A stretch of DNA of 64,000 bases from Cryptomeria japonica (taxonomy: Eukaryota; Streptophyta; Pinopsida; Cupressales; Cupressaceae): positions 572,579,241 through 572,643,240 of the forward strand of contig NC_081410.1 in assembly GCF_030272615.1 (NCBI RefSeq). Reading direction: 5' to 3'. A model generated the notes under the pieces. That model was not told the origin of the DNA, did not search any database, and saw nothing but the letters and a program-made list of their open reading frames with translations. The first letter of the stretch is position 1. Every line of letters begins with the position of its first letter. Both the position numbers and the translations under genes were made by a program. Shown here piece by piece: positions 22,471-33,340 of the stretch.

Positions 22471-23238
22471 CTAAATGTACCTTTCATATTCCTTCTCTAA
22501 TAAATAAGAGATTTCCTCTATACTAAGCAATGTTTCTTCCTCTTCCTTACATTCAGCTACACACATGCCCTCTTCCTTTTCTAAACCTATATTTTCTACC
22601 TCATGTGGGGTCCAAATAATACCATGTCTTTCTAAATATTTAAATATACGCTTTAATTCAGGATCATGAGATATCCCTAATTCATCCATTTTGTTTGAAA
22701 ATGAAGGCATGCTATCTACAGGTATTTTTACATAAATGTTTATCATCCTGGTGAGCAATCCCGCTATAGATTCACCCTCATATCTTTCTAAATCAAAGAA
22801 GGCATTCAAAGGGGACATCCATGATTCTTCTTCCATATTGCAAATCTGTTCCTCGTCCTCTTTATAGTAAATGTCATCTTCTTCATCAGCTTCAACATGA
22901 AACTCATATAAGAACCATTGCTCAAATTCCCTCATTGATGAAATACTTTGTGTAGGTAATGATTCATAAGCTTCTCTCACATAACCCCATAATGTCCCGA
23001 TGAAGAGATTCATCACTAGATCCTCTGCATCGATTTCATAATCTTTTACAAATGAGTAAAAAGCATTTAAATGATCAATCGTTGATTCATCCCATTCTCC
23101 ATGAAACTTTTGTACTAGTGGTGAAAGTTTAGGGAGTATGCACTTAGTAGGGACACATTGAAATCCTCTAAGATCCAATGGCCTGATGCCATCTGGAATA
23201 AATGGTTTTCTTTGAAATGATTGTCCAATTTGATACAT
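22471..23238 (-). CDS. RE5 Gag-like protein (Gypsy type)
   Basis: An open 255-residue frame from the ATG at 23238, about 230 bases from the right LTR, as expected for gag. Residues 40-110 fit the plant Ty3/Gypsy Gag core: KFHGEWDESTIDHLNAFYSF, EDLVMNLFIGTLWGYVREAY and SMREFEQWFLYEF. This fold drives particle assembly. After it comes an acidic insert (EADEEDDIYYKEDEEQ), then SPLNAFFDLERYEGESIAGLLTRM and a Glu-rich tail. No zinc knuckle is seen. The stop near 22471 may be the true end or a break before the next ORF. It is the only structural gene in this element. Confidence 0.78.
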   Translation of the reverse strand: MYQIGQSFQRKPFIPDGIRPLDLRGFQCVPTKCILPKLSPLVQKFHGEWDESTIDHLNAFYSFVKDYEIDAEDLVMNLFIGTLWGYVREAYESLPTQSISSMREFEQWFLYEFHVEADEEDDIYYKEDEEQICNMEEESWMSPLNAFFDLERYEGESIAGLLTRMINIYVKIPVDSMPSFSNKMDELGISHDPELKRIFKYLERHGIIWTPHEVENIGLEKEEGMCVAECKEEEETLLSIEEISYLLEKEYERYI

Positions 23239-23450
23239 CCTGAATTAATTTCAACTAAAAACAAATTTTTAATTTCTTTCTGGATTGTCTCCCTTAGCAG
23301 AGTCACTTACTGAAATATTTTGTTGAATAGAGTTGCCACCTCAAATTTGAGGAAAAACTTGTTCCTAACTTATCTGATCTTCTGGGGTCTCTCCTCCAGT
23401 AGAGTCTGATACAACACACCAGAAACTCTGAATAGTCCTTCTATGACAAA
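23239..23450 (-). other. RE5 leader
   Basis: Untranslated leader between the primer site and Gag. A second minus-strand reading at 23115-23306 overlaps the start of Gag and looks like a shadow. Confidence 0.5.
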
Positions 23451-23468
23451 TCCCCACCAGAGTCACCA
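23451..23468 (-). other. RE5 primer binding site
   Basis: The minus strand reads TGGTGACTCTGGTGGGGA three bases inside the right LTR, with the TGG start of a tRNA-complementary site. It is not of the initiator-Met type used by the Copia elements here. I do not assign the tRNA. Confidence 0.7.
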
Positions 23469-23471
23469 ATC

Positions 23472-25684
23472 TGTTGGTTCCCAAAACCACAGACTGGAAA
23501 ACCCAAAGACTTGCCAACTCCTTAGGAAATCCAATCAGCCTTGGCCACTGAACAGGGATGGTCAAAGACCAGATCCCTCTACACTTCAGGCTCCACAAGA
23601 CATAGGTGGGTGTACCCTTCCCTCTCAAGCACAAAAGAGTTATTTAAATGTGGATTTAAGCCTCTAAGCAAGTTTACACAACTAGCAAATTAGTGTTTTG
23701 CAACTATGCTATATCATGTGCTTTAGCTAAATACTTTGAAAACTGAAAACTGAATATGAATAAAAGTGTATGTTAAAGATATTGTATATTGAAAATGAAA
23801 TACTTTCAAGACTTGAATGAAATTTGCAAGGATTAGATCAAATAGGATATGGAAGAATGTTTCTCTGTAAGGACCTTATGCATACAAATCAAAATCTTAG
23901 AAATAAATAACAGACCAGTGCCTCTATCCAGGAATACGCATGATACTTTGTGGACAAATAATTCAATTAAACTCTTGAGACAGTTTTATAGGCCACTTGT
24001 AACACAAGACTATCAATACAGAGGTTCCATTAAGTGCTATAAGAACATGAAGAAGCAAATCTTATATTCAATTATAGCAACTTGTGGTGGTACACTGTAT
24101 TAAACCCTTTATCAGATTTATCAAGAGGACAAAATGAAATTTGTCAACACAAAAGTATACACGAATTCTGCAATTGAAACAACGAACCTTGTATATTGAT
24201 TTTTGGAGAGTGAATGCATACAATAGCTACACTTACAGATACTCCATTACACAGTGATTTCTCAAAATGATACTTCCATTCCTAGAGACTTCTCCAATAC
24301 AGACATCCCATAGCCCCTACTGGCAGCCTGACAGATTGTGAATCGTTCTGGATCCCCCCTTTTAATTGAAAAAGACTCCCTATAAATACCTGATCCAAAA
24401 GACATATGTGAAAGGACACACCCTTTCGCATATAGGAGGGAGTTATAGACAGTTGTTTTTCCAAAGGACACACCCTTTGGTTTACAGAGATAATTACATT
24501 TGAATCCCTAAAATACACACTAAATAGAGCTTTAATAATATATCCTTTATCCTCCACTTTGATAATACTTCCCGTAAATATTCAATATCTCCTGCACATA
24601 AAATAAACCAATCAAATCCCTTTTTAATTAAAGATTAAATATATTCCACTTTAGATTAGGTAATAATCATTTTACCCTATGTAAAAATACTTATTTACAA
24701 TAATTCACTTAAATCAAAGTATTAAACACTTGTAAATATTTATTCCAATAATAGTTTTTATTAAATAACATAAGGTAAAAGATTTTGTATAGTAAGTAAA
24801 AGAAAATACTTCCCTTCTGATAATGTTACAATACTTTCTCACCTTTTGGTAATCTTTAATTTGGGTGAGAAATATTATATCATATGAAATAACCTTTGCA
24901 AAAAGCAATCAAGCATTATATCAAAATGTCTTTCACAAGTAATAATTAGAAATATTATATCACAAAAAAATGTCAAAATGTAATTTGGATGAAGAATACT
25001 CCCTTTTAATGTTTGCCAAAGAATTTTAGCTTTATGCACATAAAACAACATTGTAATGAATATTTATCCTTTAATTAATCTCTTAATAAATAAAATTCAC
25101 CCTAAAGTATTTAATTTAGTGATTAAGGGCAAAAATAATTTACAAGAGAGTAAAAAAGGTAATAACAATATCAAAATTCAATTTTCTTCATTATTACATT
25201 TCACACCTTTTAACATATTTTTCAAAATAAGATCCATTTATATGAAATAACATTTTACTCTAATATATATTTTACCAATGTTTTAGGGTAAAAATAATTT
25301 ATTGAAATCATGATTTCAAAATGTATTTCCACATTTCAAGATTACTTTAATAAATTAAAATCTTGTGGAAATATTTGGAAATTATTATCCATAGTAATTT
25401 ACCCTAATAAACATTTTCAAGTAATACAATAGAGCAATTGGTAAAAGGGGAGGGTAGGTATGGGTAGTTAGGTCGGGTTGATAGGTTGAGTGTTCAACTC
25501 CCTCTCCTTGCCCTTTTGTAAGAATATATTTTATTTTTAAATCATTTATATGCAAAATATAATCACATTGCAAAAAATATTCTTGGGTATGGGTAAGATA
25601 TACTCCCTGCAGAATTATTTTTTGAGAATATTTTAATCTGGTTATCAATTACCAAGTTTTTGCCTGTAATTTTAGGCTCCACCA
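23472..25684 (-). repeat. RE5 5' LTR (right)
   Basis: 2,213 bp, TGTTGGTTCCC...GGCTCCACCA, followed by GGGAG. It carries the Pol III-like boxes at 25430-25441 and 25492-25502 with TTTT at 25514-25517. The final 163 bp are unique to this copy. Confidence 0.87.
25430..25517 (+). promoter_or_regulatory. Pol III-like A and B boxes inside the RE5 LTR (right copy)
   Basis: Same arrangement as the left copy: TAGAGCAATTGG, then GTTCAACTCCC about 50 bases later, then TTTT. The spacing between boxes is 4 bases shorter than in the left LTR (GGAAGGTCGG versus GGTCGG). Confidence 0.5.
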
Positions 25685-25689
25685 GGGAG

Positions 25690-26628
25690 ATCACATAGAA
25701 TGGTGTTATACCTTATAATCCAACATCTAGCAACCCTCCTCTGGTAAAATTGGATAAGGATCTTGAGAATGATTGTAGAGAAAGAGAAGCCCTCTTGTGT
25801 GCACTTTCCGATCAGTAAATAATGGGATTAACTGACAAATCATCTAGAAAGGCTATGTGGGATAAGTTGGAGACTCTTAATGAAGGTGACCCTACTATGA
25901 AGATTTCTAAACATGATGGTTACTAGGTGAGATATGAAAACTTGAAGATGGAAGAAGATGAAAGGATTATTGCATTCATGGAAAGGGTAAATGGGATTGT
26001 TATGGGAATTCAATGTTGTGGTGGAACTTTGAGTGAAGATGAAATTGTTTCTAATGTTCTGAGAGCCTTAGCATCAGCTTAAAAGATGAAGGTTACTGCA
26101 ATTAATGAATTTAGAACAATGGCTAATACTTTTGTCAACAGAGATACGTTGGTTGGGAAATTATCTTCTTTTGAGGTTGAAGAATTTGGACCTTCTGGAG
26201 CTATGAAGTCTAAACCTGGTTTCCATGCATCTGCATCATCAACCGGTAAGCAAGATTGGAAAGCTTTATATAAAAAGGAATTAGATGATATGAAGAGATA
26301 AGATGATGAGTTTGAGCAACTTGAAGCACTATTTTCTAGAAGAGTACCTAAAGGACCAGTAGGAAGTAAGTATGAAGGAAAAGCACCTTTTAAATGTTTT
26401 CCATGAAATAAGATAGATCATTTTGCATCTAGATATAGTGAAAGGAATTCAATATTTGAAGAAAGAGTTAGAATATATTTTAAGACTAACCCTAGATATT
26501 AGAACAAGTATAAGTATAGGAAAAACAAAGATAAATCATGCTACATAGAGGATGAGGAAGGTGTGACTGATTTTGATGATGAACTAATAGAAGACTCTGC
26601 TAGTGGTTCCGACAATGGGAAGGAATAG
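25690..26628 (+). pseudogene. RE2 gag, second part
   Basis: This continues Gag after RE5 in the same frame. It reads EREALLCALSDQ, then KAMWDKLETLNEGD and YENLKMEEDERIIAFMERVNGIV, a typical UBN2 gag region. Next come TTFVNRDTLVGKLSSFE and a lysine-rich linker. The zinc knuckle region (FKCFP.NKIDHFASRY, about 26390-26440) has lost two of its Cys positions, so nucleic acid binding would fail. Stops at 25819, 25926, 26080, 26299, 26404 and 26501 are mostly TAG or TAA. Gag is dead. Confidence 0.85.
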
Positions 26629-27237
26629 GTGTTCTTATCTATCAAGGAATATGTTCCAGCACTGGAAGAGAATGTACCTAAAGAGAAGGCACTTATTGAA
26701 GAGAAGGGAAGGAATGGGTGTTCACATCATATGACTAGAGATAAAAGGAAGTTTATATCTTTGCAAGAATTTGATGGTGGTCTGGTTATATTTGGAGATG
26801 ACAAAGCGTGTATGATCAAAGGAAAAGGAACTATATCATTAGATGGTAAGCACAATATTGATAATGTTTATTTTTTTGAAGGTTTGAAGCATTATCTTTT
26901 GAGTATAGGATAATTAGTGGATAAGGGATTTCAATTATAGTTCAAGGATGGAAAATGAAAAATCATTAACAGATCTGGTTTGGAGATTGCAACTAGTACA
27001 CAAACAAAAGGTAATATATTTCATTTGAATTCTACTGAGAAGACATGTTTGATTGCAAAAATTAATTAGAGTTGGCTATGGCATAAGAGGCTATGTCATG
27101 TGAATTTTGATTGCATTGTTAAGATCAGTTCAACTAAGGCAGTTAGAGATATACCTAAGATTGTGAAGCCCAATAATCCAGTATGTAAAGAATGTCAAAT
27201 GGGTAAACAAGTCAAAACCTCTTTAAGGAGTATATAA
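26629..27237 (+). pseudogene. RE2 protease and pre-integrase region
   Basis: The protease motif that in relatives reads DSGCSHHMTGD is here RNGCSHHMTRD (about 26708-26740). The catalytic Asp is gone, so the enzyme would be inactive even without the stops. After it come FDGGLVIFGDDKACMIKGKG and NIDNVYFFEGLKHYLLSIG. The gag-pre-integrase block with SWLWHKRLCHVNF and CKECQMGKQ follows at 27070-27210. Confidence 0.83.
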
Positions 27238-27964
27238 TATAAATCTAAAGATGTTCTTGATCTTATTCATACTAATTTGTGTGGCCCTACTAGAGATAAA
27301 AAATTTTCAAGGAGATAGATATTTAATGCTAATCATTGATGATTATTCTAGAATGATGTGGGTTATTTTTCTAAGGGAGAAATCTGAGGCTTTTGAAAAG
27401 TTTAAAATCTTTAAGGCTAAAGTGGAAACTGATACAAGATTGAAGATTAAATATTTGAGGTCAGATCATGGTGGAGAATTCACATCCGATGAGTTTAATA
27501 ACTTTTGTGAGAAGCATGGTATTAGGAGACAATTTTCTACTCCTTGGACACCTCAGTAGAATGGAGTTGTGAAAATGAAGAACAAAACTATCTTGGATGT
27601 TGCTAGAACAATGATTATGGAAGCTATTCTACCTCATATGTACTAGAGAGAAGCATTGAGGATAACAATTTATAAATTCAATAGAGTACATATCAAAGGA
27701 GAAACCAGTAAGACACCTTATGAATTATGGTTTGGCAATACACCTATAGTTAAGTATTTTAGAATATTTGGTAGTAAATTTTATATAAGGAGAGATGATA
27801 TCATTGGAAAATTTGATCCTAGATGTGATGAAGGAATATTTCTTGGTTATTCTAATGAAAGAAAGGCATATAGATGTTATAACAAGAGATTGCAAAAAAT
27901 TGTGGAGACTGCTAATGCCAAGGTGGATGAGCTGAATAGAAGCCAAATCAGAGGTTATGAGTAA
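27238..27964 (+). pseudogene. RE2 integrase
   Basis: Shifted by one frame relative to the protease. The core begins DVLDLIHTNLCGP (the first catalytic Asp has become Asn in HTN). It continues with IDDYSRMMWVIFLREKSEAF, SDHGGEFTSDEF (second Asp present) and TPQ*NGVVKMKNKT (a Gln codon turned TAG, at about 27557). The C-terminal block FDPRCDEGIFLGYS and KAYRCYNKR is present. Another TAG replaces Trp near 27644. The HTN change makes it catalytically doubtful in its own right. Confidence 0.87.
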
Positions 27965-28165
27965 TAATCGATAGTGGAAATGATTATATATAAATAAGTA
28001 GCACTTTTACCAAAACAAAATGTTGAACCAGTAACTCTAGCATTATCAAAAAATTCAATAGTAACTAAAGATTCGGGAAGAGGAACAGAGAGTCAGAAGA
28101 CTCCTATGTATGTGAGATTGAATCATTCAGAAGATTAGATCATTGGGGATAAGAACAATGAAGTA

Positions 28166-29232
28166 ATGACAAGAAGAAGACTGGCAACTAATGAGGTATG
28201 TTTAATTTATCAAGTTGAATCAGTATTAGTAATTGAAGCATGTAAAGATGAATGTTGGTTGAAAGCTATGGAAGAAGAATTAGATCAGATTGAGAAAAAT
28301 AACACATGGACTTTAGTTCCCCGGCCTAAAAATAAGAATGTTATTAGAACTAAATGGGTTTTTAGGAATAAATTGAATGAAGATGGTTAATTTGTAAGGA
28401 ATAAGGCTAGATTGGTTTGTAAAGGATATTCTCAGAAGTAAGGAATTGATTATGGTGAGACTTTTGCACTTGTAGCTAGGATTGAAGTTGTAAGATTATT
28501 TCTTGCCTATGTTACCCATAAGAACTACAAGGTTTATTAGATGGATGTCAAGTGTGCATTTTTGAATGGGGATCTTGATGAGGAAGTCTATATTGAGCAA
28601 CCTGATGGTTTTTTACTTTCAAATGATAAAAACATGGTTTGCAGGTTAAGGAAAGCTTTATATGGATTGAAATAGGCACCTAGAGCTTGGTATGAAAGGT
28701 TGGATAAATATATTTTGAAGTTTGGTTTTACTAAGGGTAATGATGACAATAATTTATATTATAAGGTCATTGATGATGATATATTGATTATTGAAGTGTT
28801 GATGACATTGTTTTTGGAGGTGATGATAAGTTGTGCATAGAATTTTCTAAGAATATGGAGAAAGAATTTGAAATGTCTATGATTGGGGAAATGAAGTTTT
28901 TCTTAGGTTTGCAGATTACTCAGAATGATAAAGGTATTTTCAGCTGTCAAAATAAGTATGCTAGGGAATTGTTGAATAAATTTGGTATGGGAGACTCTAA
29001 ACCGGTAAGTACTCCTATGGTTACAAGTGAGAAATTGACAAGGAAAGATGTTTTTGCACTAGTAAATCCTACAAGATACAAATCTATGATTGAAGGTCTG
29101 CTATATTTGACTCAGACTAGGCTTGGCATAATGAATGTTGTTTGTATTGCATCAAGATTTCAAAATGATCCTAGAGAAAATCATGAGAGTGCAATGAAAA
29201 TAATTTTTAGATACTTGCAAGGTACATCTGAA
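28166..29232 (+). pseudogene. RE2 reverse transcriptase
   Basis: Begins CLIYQVESVLVIEACKDECW and runs through WTLVPRPKNKNVIRTKWVFRNK, KARLVCKGYSQK, the [20 protein letters not shown] block and [19 protein letters not shown] one-base shift near 28795 falls right at the catalytic site, so the YVDD motif reads only as DDIVFGGDD after the shift. Then FSKNMEKEFEMSMIGEMKFFLGLQI and KPVSTPM are clear. Four or more stops (28388, 28439, 28538, 28672) add to the damage. The protein is closely similar to that of RE9. Confidence 0.9.
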
Positions 29233-29745
29233 TATGGTTTGTAGTACCCTAAGGATGATGACTTTACTTTATGTGCATATACAGATGCAGATTGGGCTGG
29301 AGATGTTGATGACCAAAAAAGTACTTCTAGTGGAGCTTTCTTTCTTGGAAAGAAGTTGGTTTCATGGATCAACAAGAAATAATCATGTACTTTATCTACT
29401 GTTGAATATGAGTATGTTGTTGCTACTACTAACTGTACACAAGTTCTATGGATGAAACAAATGTTGAAGGATATCAAAGTGCATTGCACTGGACCGGTAG
29501 TTATTCATTGTGATAACTCTGTTTCTATTGACATATCAAAGAATCTGGTATTTAATTCTAAGACAAAGCACATATCTATCAAGTATATATTTTTGAAGGA
29601 GAAGGTAGAAGAAAATGAAGTCAAACTAGTTTATGTGAACACTAAAGAACAAATTGAAGATATTTTCAATAAACCTTTTCCTAAAGAATCATTTGAGTAT
29701 GTGAGAGATAGGTTAGGGGATTTTGCCCCTCCGACAGAGAATTGA
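29233..29745 (+). pseudogene. RE2 RNase H
   Basis: Copia RNase H with YTDADWAGDVDDQKSTSSGAF (first Asp), STVEYEYVVATT, VIHCDNSVSIDISKN and KTKHISIKYIFLKEKV. A TAG where Trp is usual (after EYGL) and a TAA in NKK*SCT are present. It ends LGDFAPPTEN at 29745. Confidence 0.9.
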
Positions 29746-30109
29746 TTGATGCTTTTTGGCATCAATCCGGTATGCATTACCAGAGAAATCATTCATTTTG
29801 ACACTGATGTGAGGATACTACTACTCAGGGGGAGTAGTTAGCCTTATGATTCAGTGGTTTATGTTTTTACTTTTATTTTTTTGTCAGATTTATGGCACTG
29901 ATGTCAAAGGGGGAGATATATATGTGAAAAATAGAGTTGTATAGAGATATCATTCACATAAGGAGTTTGGTCTTTGTTTTAGAACTTCATTGCTATATCT
30001 TTTATGGGAGATTGTTGATTGTCTTCCATTGGGGGAGACTTGTTTGACATTTCTTGGTACTTAGATGTTTTTCACATCTAGTGTTGCCATCAATTCCAAA
30101 GGGGGATTT
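29746..30109 (+). other. RE2 3' untranslated region and polypurine tract
   Basis: Non-coding tail after RNase H with several purine runs preceded by ATG(T/C)CAA-like strings: CAGGGGGAGTAG (29827), TCAAAGGGGGAGATA (29902) and CCAAAGGGGGATT (30096-30108). The last one abuts the LTR and should be the true polypurine tract. The earlier ones look like extra copies. Confidence 0.65.
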
Positions 30110-30440
30110 TTTTTACCATTTGGAGGAATTCATTATGTGTTGCATTGATGTTTTGTCATTGATGACAACACTAGTTGTTTTGGATGCTTTACCGACACCC
30201 TTCTGGTCATGGTAGGTTGTGTACTTTCTGGTTGGTTTGGATCTGGCATGATCTGGTATGCTCTAGTATGATTTGGTTATGGAATTATCTTATTCATGTT
30301 CATATTCAATCAGTTGGTTTTGATCTAGTGATTGGATGCTATCCTGTTTTCTAGCAAGCTTGGTTTGTAGTTCTGACGAGGGTTTCACCGATAGAGCTTT
30401 GATGAAGATCTTTGATGATATGCATAAGTGGTGTTGTTTC
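30110..30440 (+). repeat. RE2 3' LTR, part 1
   Basis: Aligned with 9418-9735 from the CCATTTGGAGGAATT block onward. The first bases are decayed (TTTTTTA for TGTTGG). It is interrupted by RE6 at 30441, and the LTR sequence resumes at 63879. Confidence 0.83.
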
Positions 30441-31216
30441 TATTAGGATTGATGATAGTCCTAAAGATACTGAGAGGGGGGGGAGTGAATCAGTATCTAA
30501 CCGGTTAAGAGAATATTTAACCTTATTAAGTATTTTGCATTCCAAAATAGTATACAATGCAATATATAGGAACAATAAAAATAACATATAAAGCACACCA
30601 TTACACAAGATGTTTAATAAGGAAACCCGGTGTGCGAAAAACCTTGGTGGGATTTGTGACCCACAATATTCACTCACTAGCCAATGAATGGACATTACTT
30701 ACAAGAGGGGCCTGCACATGCAGGAAGGCCAACTCCCTAGAGCTCACTGCTCAATTACAAAAGGAAGTCTCACTAACTTACAAAATGGATTATGAAAATC
30801 CAATATAGTGTACTTCTACAAAAAAACATCTGCTATGCTAGGTTTAGTATCGGTTTAAGCTCATACAATAACCATAAACCCTTATACAAAATCTACCTTA
30901 TTATTCGCTTATCACTTCTACCATCATATGTCCATCCATCACTATTATCCTATATTACAAAATGATTTACAAGACCTCATACATGTATGAGTCTATTACA
31001 TTGTGCCATGTCGGCTTACAAAAGATATTACAATTAAATACAATAAACAAAACTTTATTTCTATCGGCTGGGATGCCGATGAACATTGTTGTTGCTGCTG
31101 ATGAAGTGCCTGCCGGTGCTGGTGCCTGAAGATATCCATAAGGTTGCCAGTAAGCTTCCATCAATGACAACACCTTCAATCACCTTCAATTGTCATTGGA
31201 GTGTGCAATGCCAACA
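30441..31216 (-). repeat. RE6 3' LTR (left)
   Basis: 776 bp, TATTAGGATTGATGATAG...GCCAACA, with the G-run motif at 30471-30490 and the CCTGCACATGCAGG hairpin at 30711-30724. The first dinucleotide is TA, a decayed TG. It pairs with 63092-63878. Confidence 0.88.
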
Positions 31217-31228
31217 ATCTCCCCCTTT
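31217..31228 (-). other. RE6 polypurine tract
   Basis: AAAGGGGGAGAT on the minus strand, directly next to the LTR. It is identical to that of RE3. Confidence 0.88.
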
Positions 31229-31430
31229 GGCATTGATGGCAACACTCATGAGAAAAATCCAAAAATCATATCCAAAAATGAATTCCAAAATTTTACCAAA
31301 AATGTGTGCTCCAAAATGTGGGCTCCCCCTGAGTAGATGATCTCCTCTGGTAATCATTTTTCATTGTCCTAATACTCCCCCTTTGACATCAATGACAAAG
31401 GTTGTCAAAATTGCTAAATGAGTGCAGTCT

Positions 31431-33335
31431 TCAATTTGAACCTTGTAATCGGTTGGTTACAATGTAGAATAAGTCTACTAAAACCAAATTCAAGCTCTGA
31501 ATAAACCTGTTACTTTCCTTCAAAGCTGCCTCTATTATCTGAATAATATCAGTGAAATAATGCATTTTCTCTTTCGGTGTCTTCTGTCCTTGAATTAGTG
31601 CCACATAGATCTCTTTCCTTAGAGAGATGAGGTTATCTAACTTTGGACTGAGTCTACATTTTATCTCTTTGGCTTTTCCCTTTATTATTTCCTTCTCTTT
31701 CTCTAACTTCTCCAATTTATCTTCAAATCTAGAAATTTCGTGTTCAATAATTGATATTGGTTCAGATGAACTAATTATATCATCAACTATGTCATTAATC
31801 TCCTTTTGAACTTTGCTGATTTCCTTGTCAATATCCACTATCAAAAGATTTGTCTTACAAGTGTCTCTATACAGTTCCTTGAACTTCGTAATTGTTTTAT
31901 TCAATACCAGTAAAAGAGTGTCAATGTGTTCCATGCACTTCTTTATTGTTTCTTCACAAAATTTATCTCTTTCCTTCTCCATTTTTTCCCTAAATGTTTC
32001 TTCATTTATTTGATCTATAATCAGTATATTGCCAGGAATATATTTAGACAATGTATCTAACTGACTCAAAGAATCCTTATTATCTACATTGCATTTGGGT
32101 GCAATTAACTTAAGAATAGGAATTGTATCATCTAATGCCTTATAGGCCAATGCATTACAGTCTGTAATTTTCTTTATTGAATCCAAGAGTACTTCAGTCA
32201 CATTGGTGGGTCTAAATTCTATCATTGAAGTACTAGATGTTTGGCCAATTACCTTCACAATCTCTGTGCTGTCAGTTAGAGTAACCACTTTGCTTGTCTT
32301 GACCTATGGTGGGTCAGTTTGTGTTTACATTTCCACTAGAAAAGGTTTTGACTTTTCAGTGGTTGTCGGTGGCACTATGTTAGTGTGTACCTATGAATCA
32401 ACCTGTTTCTTTGCATGTGTCTCTGCTTGTTTTATAGTGTTATCTATCAGTATCTCTGTCTGTATTTTTGCATTGTCCACTACCGGTATCTTAGTTGATG
32501 TCTCTATTGGTTTCTCAATGCTTGCATCAGTGTTATCAGTAACCATGCCACTAACCAAGGGATCAATTGAATGTTCAATTTTCTCTGACCTCTTTGTTTG
32601 AGTCTCAACCCCAATCTTAATGTTTTCAGCTAGTTGCTCAGTAGAAATATCATTTTTCTTTTCCTTGGTGCTTTCTTTATCAACTACAATATTAACAACC
32701 TGAGTGTCTATGTTCATAGTGTACAAAATTCTAGACTCAAGGTTTGTGTCCTCATGTGGTGTATAAACATTCTCAGTAGCCGGTGTACTATCAGTCTGTA
32801 CCAGTGGAGTAACTGAAGGTGGTGGTAGGTTATCAGTCACTTTTATATTGGGTAGTCTATCTACCTTGCCTTTTCCCTTTTACTTTTGATATACCTTGAA
32901 AGTTTTAGGTCTTTTCAGTTCTTAATTTTCTTTCTCAACAAAGAAAATGTCCCATTTGTTAGTTGTCTCTTCTGAAATTTCATTAACTCTGCTAGCCATT
33001 AGGCTCACATGCCAGTGTCTACTTGAAAAGATTGTTCTATTTGCTTCACTGATTAGTTCATCAGTTTCTTCAACAGTTTTTATCAGATGTACAACTAGAA
33101 GTTTCTCAATTTTAATTTTCTTATCTAGCTCCATAATTGCTAACCTCTTAGCATCTAACCACCTATATAAATCACTAGACAAGTCATCTACAACCTCTAT
33201 TAAGACTTTGTTATAAATGTCAAGATATAGAATGATTCTATTCTATATACTTTCTTTTTCCTCATTTGTGAATGTATCATACAATTTGCTTACATTGGAT
33301 AAATTAGCATCGCCTGTTATTTCATTCAACAAGTT
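31431..33335 (-). pseudogene. RE6 ORF2, middle and C-terminal part
   Basis: This continues ORF2 below the RE7 insertion. The largest intact piece is 285 residues (31431-32288). It is a mostly helical domain rich in Lys, Glu, Asp and Ile, with long heptad-like stretches (for example around EISKVQKEINDIVDDI and FEDKLEKLEKEKEIIKGK), probably a coiled coil. Above it come a Thr/Glu/Val-rich low-complexity piece (32391-32840), a Lys-rich joint and a helical piece with KWDIFFVEKEN (32922-33182), separated by stops or shifts. The RE3 copy shows the same order. I cannot assign a function. Confidence 0.72.
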
Positions 33336-33340
33336 ATCCA

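Larger units (their letters stand above)
18749..25684 (-). mobile_element. RE5: gag-only LTR element with very long LTRs (LARD/TR-GAG-like)
   Basis: 6,936 bp with LTRs of about 2.05 and 2.2 kb and a perfect target duplication GGGAG (18744-18748 and 25685-25689). The minus strand is coding: the primer site lies beside the right LTR and the ORFs read leftward. The internal part (about 2.7 kb) encodes only a Gag-like protein and a following acidic open stretch. No protease, reverse transcriptase or integrase motif is present in any frame. Such non-autonomous elements need pol from a Gypsy relative. It interrupts RE2 gag. Confidence 0.88.
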
